This document shows positions 30,733 to 34,857 of a stretch of DNA of 34,857 nucleotides, one piece after another. Under the pieces are notes generated by a model, which saw nothing but the letters and a program-made list of their open reading frames with translations, was not told the DNA's origin and did not search any database. The stretch is taken from assembly GCA_902786965.1 (NCBI GenBank), contig CADAEJ010000029.1, forward strand, positions 1 through 34,857, in the 5' to 3' direction. This DNA comes from an uncultured Ruminococcus sp. (GTDB lineage Bacteria > Bacillota > Clostridia > Oscillospirales > Ruminococcaceae). A program made the position numbers and the translations under genes. Numbering within the stretch: position 1 is the stretch's first letter; every line of letters begins with the position of its first letter.

Positions 30733-31732
30733 TTATTATTTCTCCGTTGATTTTTATTTCCTGCCTGCTCAAAGAATCATCGGTGATCATCCTGCAATCA
30801 ACTCCAAGTTCTTTGAGCGCGTTTATATTGCTCTTTTTATGACCTGCCGCTACACTGTATGAACGGCGGTTAACGGCAATCTCTATAATATTCTCTTTAT
30901 TATCCGTTATTTCAGACTTTATCGCTTCAAGAAACAGTCTGCTCTGAACTATTTCGCTGAAAGCAGGATGGTAGTAACCTGCAACAATGCTTTTTTCTAC
31001 AAGCTCTGATGAATGAAGACCAAGCTTTATTACATCAATGCCTGCGCCGTAAAACATTTTAAGCATTTTTGCGCAAAGCGCTGCAACCGTTTCAAACGGC
31101 ATAAGCTTATACTCGCCCTTCTTGAAAAGCTCGGCAAGCTTTGTACCTTCAAGCACGACCACAGGATATATGCGAACAGTTTTGGGTTCAATATCTATGA
31201 TTCGCTTTGCTGTGTAAAGCTCACGATCTTCGCTGCTTTTGTAAAGCCCGACCATCATTTGCAGACCAAGCTCAAAACCATAGCTTTTTATGAGCAAACT
31301 TGCATCAATAACATCTTTTTCACTGTGTCCGCGTTCGTTAGCATCAAGAACTTCATCGCACAGTGACTGCGCACCAAGCTCGATAGAGGTAACACCGCAT
31401 TCTTTCAGAATATCAAGAACGCTCTTGTCAATATAATCAGGGCGTGTTGAAATTCTTATTCCTTTAAACTTACCCTCGCCGACAAACTCGCTTGCTGCTT
31501 GGAGAAGTTCGAGCATATACTCTCTCGGTACAGCTGTAAAGCTGCCGCCAAAAAAGGCTATCTCCGTTTCCTGCGGGTCTGTTATCTGCTCAAGAGCTTT
31601 TGAACATATGCGCTGAACATCTTCTGCGTGCGGTATTTCGGAGTTGCCCGTAATGGTATGCTGATTGCAGAAAGCGCACATATGCGGACAGCCAACGTGC
31701 GTGACGAATATAGAAATATTATTATGCTTCAT
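30713..31732 (-). CDS. Elp3-like radical SAM protein without acetyltransferase domain
   Basis: A radical SAM enzyme: the cluster motif is Cys15, Cys19, Cys22 (VGCPHMCAFCNQ), followed by AFFGGSFTAVP, IRISTRPDYID and SIELGAQSL, all shared with the Elp3 family. At 339 residues it lacks the C-terminal GNAT domain of true Elp3, so it may not perform tRNA carboxymethylation. The same gene between rnc and smc is seen in other Clostridia, suggesting an RNA- or translation-linked role, but the reaction is unknown. It overlaps rnc by 11 bp. Confidence 0.88.
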   Translation of the reverse strand: MKHNNISIFVTHVGCPHMCAFCNQHTITGNSEIPHAEDVQRICSKALEQITDPQETEIAFFGGSFTAVPREYMLELLQAASEFVGEGKFKGIRISTRPDYIDKSVLDILKECGVTSIELGAQSLCDEVLDANERGHSEKDVIDASLLIKSYGFELGLQMMVGLYKSSEDRELYTAKRIIDIEPKTVRIYPVVVLEGTKLAELFKKGEYKLMPFETVAALCAKMLKMFYGAGIDVIKLGLHSSELVEKSIVAGYYHPAFSEIVQSRLFLEAIKSEITDNKENIIEIAVNRRSYSVAAGHKKSNINALKELGVDCRMITDDSLSRQEIKINGEIINVFKIT

Positions 31733-32420
31733 AGCCCATTAGTGCAAGAGCTTCTTTTGCTGCATTCTGTTCTGCTGATTTTTTTGATCGTCCTACGCCT
31801 TCGCCGATAACGTTGCTGTTGAGCATTACCTGCACGGTAAATTTCTTATCATGATCGGGACCAGACTCGCCTGTGAGCATATATTCGACTTTTTCCTCGG
31901 GGTTTTTCTGGATTATCTCCTGCAATGCGGTCTTATAATCCACAAAGCTTACAACGCTGTGAGGCTTTACGTCTTCGGGAATAAACGACAGCACATACTT
32001 CCTTGCTGCATTAAGTCCGCCGTCAAGATATATCGCTGCGATCACAGCCTCAAATGCGTCTGAAACGATTGACGGTCTTTCACGTCCGCCAGTCAGTTCC
32101 TCGCCTTTACCAAGAAAAATAAAGCTTCCAAGGTCGATTATTTTTGCAAAATCAAATAGTGCTTTTTCGCAGACAAGTGAGGCACGAAGCTTTGTAAGCT
32201 CTCCTTCGGGAAGATGCTTGAAATGCTCAAAAATATAGTCTGAAACTACAATTGAAAGCACCGAATCACCCAGGAACTCAAGTCTTTCGTTGCTGTTTCT
32301 CTGTTTTTTGCTTTCATTGGCAAAGGATGAGTGTGAAAGAGCCTCGTATAAGAGCCTCTCATCCTTAAATTTGTAATTTATCTTTTCCTGAAATGTTTTT
32401 AAGAGTTCTTTTTCGTTCAA
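31722..32420 (-). CDS. rnc: Ribonuclease III
   Basis: Cuts double-stranded RNA, including pre-rRNA. The RNase III signature is NERLEFLGDSVLSIVVSDY (about 44-62, catalytic Glu and Asp), with the second acidic cluster in SDAFEAVIAAIYLDGG. A dsRNA-binding domain fills about 160-230 (DYKTALQEIIQK to SKKSAEQNAAKEAL). The start codon is TTG with AAGGAG 9 nt upstream. A stable hairpin lies directly before the ribosome site. Confidence 0.96.
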   Translation of the reverse strand: MNEKELLKTFQEKINYKFKDERLLYEALSHSSFANESKKQRNSNERLEFLGDSVLSIVVSDYIFEHFKHLPEGELTKLRASLVCEKALFDFAKIIDLGSFIFLGKGEELTGGRERPSIVSDAFEAVIAAIYLDGGLNAARKYVLSFIPEDVKPHSVVSFVDYKTALQEIIQKNPEEKVEYMLTGESGPDHDKKFTVQVMLNSNVIGEGVGRSKKSAEQNAAKEALALMGYEA

Positions 32421-32441
32421 ACGTTATCACTCCTTATCATT

Positions 32442-32468
32442 GCTGCGCATACGCAATGTACACGCAGC
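32442..32468 (-). promoter_or_regulatory. Stable hairpin in the plsX-rnc spacer, directly before the rnc ribosome site
   Basis: On the minus strand GCTGCGTGTAC and GTATGCGCAGC pair over 11 bp (two G-U pairs) with loop ATTGC. No T run follows; AAGGAG begins 7 nt downstream. It may be an RNase III target for self-control or an mRNA-stability element. Confidence 0.6.
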
Positions 32469-32482
32469 CTTATATGCAGTAA

Positions 32483-33493
32483 TTATTTTTCTGCGCTTTC
32501 TGACTTCATCTGGGAAAGTGCCTGCGTGATAGTGTCTATTACCTTTGTTTCGGTAAACTGCTTTGCCTGTCTGATAGCATTGTAAAATGCCTTTGCATCG
32601 GAACTTCCGTGTGCTTTTATTACAGGCTTTGCAGTGCCCAGCAGCGGCGCTCCGCCGTACTCGGAGTAATCGACCTTCTTTTTGAAATCCTTGATATTCT
32701 TCATGACCATAGCTGCTGCGAGCTTGGTTTTGATGTTCTTTTTAAATATGCCTTTCAGCTCGTTTGAGAAAAACTTGCCCATACCCTCGTAGAGCTTGAG
32801 CATAAGGTTTCCGGAGAAGCCGTCTGCAACACACACATCACAGTCGCCAAGCGGGAGCTGTCTTGCTTCGATATTGCCCACAAAGTTAACGGGAGCATTT
32901 TTGAGCAGCTTGTATGTTTCAAGTTCAAGCTCTCGTCCCTTTGACTCCTCTGCACCGATGTTGGCAAGAGCAACTCTTGGGCTTTTAACTTTGAGTATCT
33001 TATTCATATATGCGCTGCCCATTATTCCGAAATGAACAAGCATCTCGGGGCGGCAGTCGGCATTAGCACCGCTGTCAAGCAGCATTGTCGGTTTGCCTGC
33101 TGTTGGTAAGATCGTTGCAAGTGCAGGTCTTTTAACACCCTTTATTCTCTTTACAATAAATGTTGCGCCTACAACAAGTGCGCCTGTTGAGCCTGCGGAT
33201 ACAAAAGCATCGCCCTCACCGTCTGCAAGCATTTTCATTCCGACAGCCATTGAACAGTCTTTTTTGCCCTTGATTACCTCGGTCGGCTCTTCACAGATTT
33301 CAATAACTGTTGGAGCGTGTCTGATCTTGAGCTTGGAAATATCAAGCTGATTCTTCTTCGCACAAGCCTTGATCTTTTTTTCGTCACCTACAAGTGTTAC
33401 ATCTACACCAAAATCATTATGTGCTTTTATTGAGCCTTTTATAACCTCAAGCGGCGCATTGTCTCCGCCGAATGCATCAATAACAATGTTCAT
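32483..33493 (-). CDS. plsX: Phosphate acyltransferase PlsX
   Basis: Makes acyl-phosphate from acyl-ACP for PlsY in phospholipid synthesis. Segments: NIVIDAFGGDNAPLEVIKGS at the N-terminus, SAGSTGALVVGA, PTMLLDSGANADCRPEML, ANIGAEESKG and CVADGFSGNLMLKLYEG. 336 residues is normal. It follows trmFO by 2 bp with ribosome site GGAGGT. The acpP gene that often sits between plsX and rnc is absent. Confidence 0.96.
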   Translation of the reverse strand: MNIVIDAFGGDNAPLEVIKGSIKAHNDFGVDVTLVGDEKKIKACAKKNQLDISKLKIRHAPTVIEICEEPTEVIKGKKDCSMAVGMKMLADGEGDAFVSAGSTGALVVGATFIVKRIKGVKRPALATILPTAGKPTMLLDSGANADCRPEMLVHFGIMGSAYMNKILKVKSPRVALANIGAEESKGRELELETYKLLKNAPVNFVGNIEARQLPLGDCDVCVADGFSGNLMLKLYEGMGKFFSNELKGIFKKNIKTKLAAAMVMKNIKDFKKKVDYSEYGGAPLLGTAKPVIKAHGSSDAKAFYNAIRQAKQFTETKVIDTITQALSQMKSESAEK

Positions 33494-33495
33494 TT

Positions 33496-34830
33496 TTATA
33501 CCTCCGTTTTAATGGATAAAAGCAGTTCATCAAGGTCAGCAAGACCGCGCTCTGCTATGGTTTTGTACTTTAGCTTTTTATCTCTGATTCTCTCGGGAAG
33601 CTCCGGAAGGATACCCATATTACATCCCATCGGCTGGAACTTTTCTACCGCTTCATCGGATATATACTTTGAAAGCGCTCCAAGCATCGTTGTTTCGGGA
33701 AGGCTTATCGCGCCAAGCCCTTTCAGCCGCCTTGCCATACAAAGCCCTGCAAATATACCGCTTGCGGCGGATTCTATGTATCCCTCAACGCCTGTTATCT
33801 GCCCCGCAAAATAGATATGCTCGTTGCTGCGCATATTGAACTGCTCTGTAAGCAGCTTCGGAGAGTTGATAAACGTATTTCGGTGCATAACACCATAGCG
33901 CATGAATTCGGCGTTTTCAAGACCGGGTATCATTGAGAAAACTCTTTTTTGTTCACCGAATTTCAGATTAGTCTGAAATCCCACAAGGTTATAAAGCGTT
34001 CCTGCCGTGTTTTCTGCGCGAAGCTGAACGACAGCATACGGTCTGCTGCCGGTGTGCGGGTCTGTCAAGCCAACCGGCTTCAGCGGACCGAAACGCATTG
34101 TATCTTCACCGCGCTTTGCAAGCACCTCAACGGGCATACAGCCCTCGTAGACTTTAAAGCCGTCCTTTGCAAAATGCTGCTTGTCAAACTCTTTGAGCTC
34201 TGCGCTTTCAGCATTTATCAGTTCATTATAAAAACGCAGATACTCATCTTTATTCATCGGGCAGTTGATGTAATCAGCCTCACCCTTGCCATATCTTGAT
34301 GCAAAGAAGACCTTGTCCTTATCAAGACTTTCATATGTCACTATCGGTGCTGCGGCATCGTGAAAATACAGGTATTCACCGCAAAGTCTGCCGATATCCT
34401 CGGCAAGCGCATCGCTTGTAAGCGGACCTGTCGCGATTATAACATCACCATCGGGTATGCTGGTTACTTCCTCTTCAACTACGGTTATATTCGGCTGACT
34501 TTTGATCTTTTCGGTTATTAGATCAGAAAACTGCGTTCTGTCTACTGCAAGCGCACCGCCCGAACTGACTCTTGAAGCCTGTGCAGCAAGCATCGTTAGA
34601 GAACCAAGCTTTCGCATTTCCTCTTTGAGCATTCCTGCGGCAGAGTCCACCCTATCGGCTTTTAATGAATTAGAGCATACAAGTTCGGCAAACCCCTTGT
34701 ATTTATGCGCAGGAGAAAACTTTTTCGGTTTCATTTCATAAAGCTCGACGCCTATGCCAGCCTTTGAGAGCTGCCAAGCGGCTTCAACACCAGCAAGTCC
34801 TGCGCCGATAACTTTTACTTTATCACTCAT
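33496..34830 (-). CDS. trmFO: Folate-dependent tRNA (uracil-54-C5)-methyltransferase TrmFO
   Basis: An FAD enzyme that makes m5U54 in the T-loop of tRNA using methylenetetrahydrofolate. FAD-binding KVIGAGLAGVEAAWQL is at the N-terminus, followed by ELVCSNSLKAD, YEGCMPVEVLAKRGEDTMRFGPLKPVGL in parts (the nucleophilic Cys is in GCMPVE), and the C-terminal GQITGVEGYIESAASG. 444 residues is the usual length. It is the first gene of the run seen here; its promoter would lie beyond 34857. Confidence 0.96.
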   Translation of the reverse strand: MSDKVKVIGAGLAGVEAAWQLSKAGIGVELYEMKPKKFSPAHKYKGFAELVCSNSLKADRVDSAAGMLKEEMRKLGSLTMLAAQASRVSSGGALAVDRTQFSDLITEKIKSQPNITVVEEEVTSIPDGDVIIATGPLTSDALAEDIGRLCGEYLYFHDAAAPIVTYESLDKDKVFFASRYGKGEADYINCPMNKDEYLRFYNELINAESAELKEFDKQHFAKDGFKVYEGCMPVEVLAKRGEDTMRFGPLKPVGLTDPHTGSRPYAVVQLRAENTAGTLYNLVGFQTNLKFGEQKRVFSMIPGLENAEFMRYGVMHRNTFINSPKLLTEQFNMRSNEHIYFAGQITGVEGYIESAASGIFAGLCMARRLKGLGAISLPETTMLGALSKYISDEAVEKFQPMGCNMGILPELPERIRDKKLKYKTIAERGLADLDELLLSIKTEV

Positions 34831-34857
34831 TGACCTTTGTATTCCTTTTCAATATGT

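Noticed and set aside
31722-32420. Elp3-like gene between rnc and smc as a new operon
   Set aside because: This order is seen in other Clostridia, so it is conserved context rather than a new system.
1-34857. CRISPR arrays, transposases, prophage genes, tRNA or rRNA genes
   Set aside because: No regularly spaced repeats, no transposase, integrase or phage proteins, and no tRNA-like cloverleaf or rRNA sequence were seen. The AAGCCCT motifs near 12640 and 13330 are separate terminators, not a repeat family.

Overview
The window is an ordinary chromosomal segment of a low-to-mid GC Gram-positive Clostridia bacterium, most like a Ruminococcus-type Oscillospiraceae member. This rests on the protein families seen (CD1247-type acidic zinc ribbon, YqeG, YqeK, YhbY, RsfS, CWB2 cell-wall anchors, an FMN riboswitch ahead of an ECF riboflavin transporter), strong GGAGG-type ribosome sites, and sigma-A promoters with exact 17-bp spacers. 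Species is not determined. No mobile element, CRISPR array, rRNA or tRNA was seen.

Layout. 1-1563 (minus): surface-polysaccharide genes: a PglD-like acyltransferase, an initiating sugar transferase, and an NAD-dependent epimerase that runs off the window, behind a perfect-consensus promoter. 2090-3064 (plus): a lone DRE-TIM aldolase. 3118-6477 (minus): dgt-like dNTPase and GlgX debranching enzyme. 6645-8546 (plus): a secreted CAP/Big2/CWB2 protein, convergent with 8595-10772 (minus), a leucine-rich-repeat CWB2 protein that trails the pncA-pncB NAD-salvage operon. 12664-13492 (minus): FMN riboswitch and RibU. 13531-18497 (minus): CD1247-type protein, EF-P, a SUFU-domain protein, an M24 peptidase, AroQ, an Nfo-like TIM barrel, YqeG and ribosomal protein S21. 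18805-21172 (minus): GNAT, triple zinc-ribbon protein and MATE transporter. 21229-34830 (minus): a long housekeeping run: trmFO, plsX, rnc, an Elp3-like radical SAM gene, smc, ftsY, rdgB, yhbY, nadD, yqeK, rsfS and leuS.

How the genes work together. PncA, PncB and NadD cover nicotinamide to nicotinate to NaMN to NaAD. YhbY, RsfS, EF-P, S21, LeuRS, RNase III and TrmFO all serve ribosome assembly, RNA maturation or translation. FtsY and SMC serve membrane targeting and chromosome organisation. The first three genes plus the two CWB2 proteins build and decorate the cell surface.

No clearly new multi-gene defence or metabolic system was found. The best candidates for undescribed biology are regulatory and RNA-level: a roughly 180-nt structured leader in front of rpsU, a hairpin directly before the rnc ribosome site, a riboswitch whose aptamer and terminator share the same 9-mer, and inverted repeats over several promoters. 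At protein level the LeuRS has altered KMSKS and editing motifs, and a SUFU-domain protein sits inside a housekeeping operon. Several starts were moved from the longest frame because ribosome sites, terminators or promoters decide against it (dgt, the Nfo-like gene, yqeG, rpsU, GNAT, MATE, leuS).
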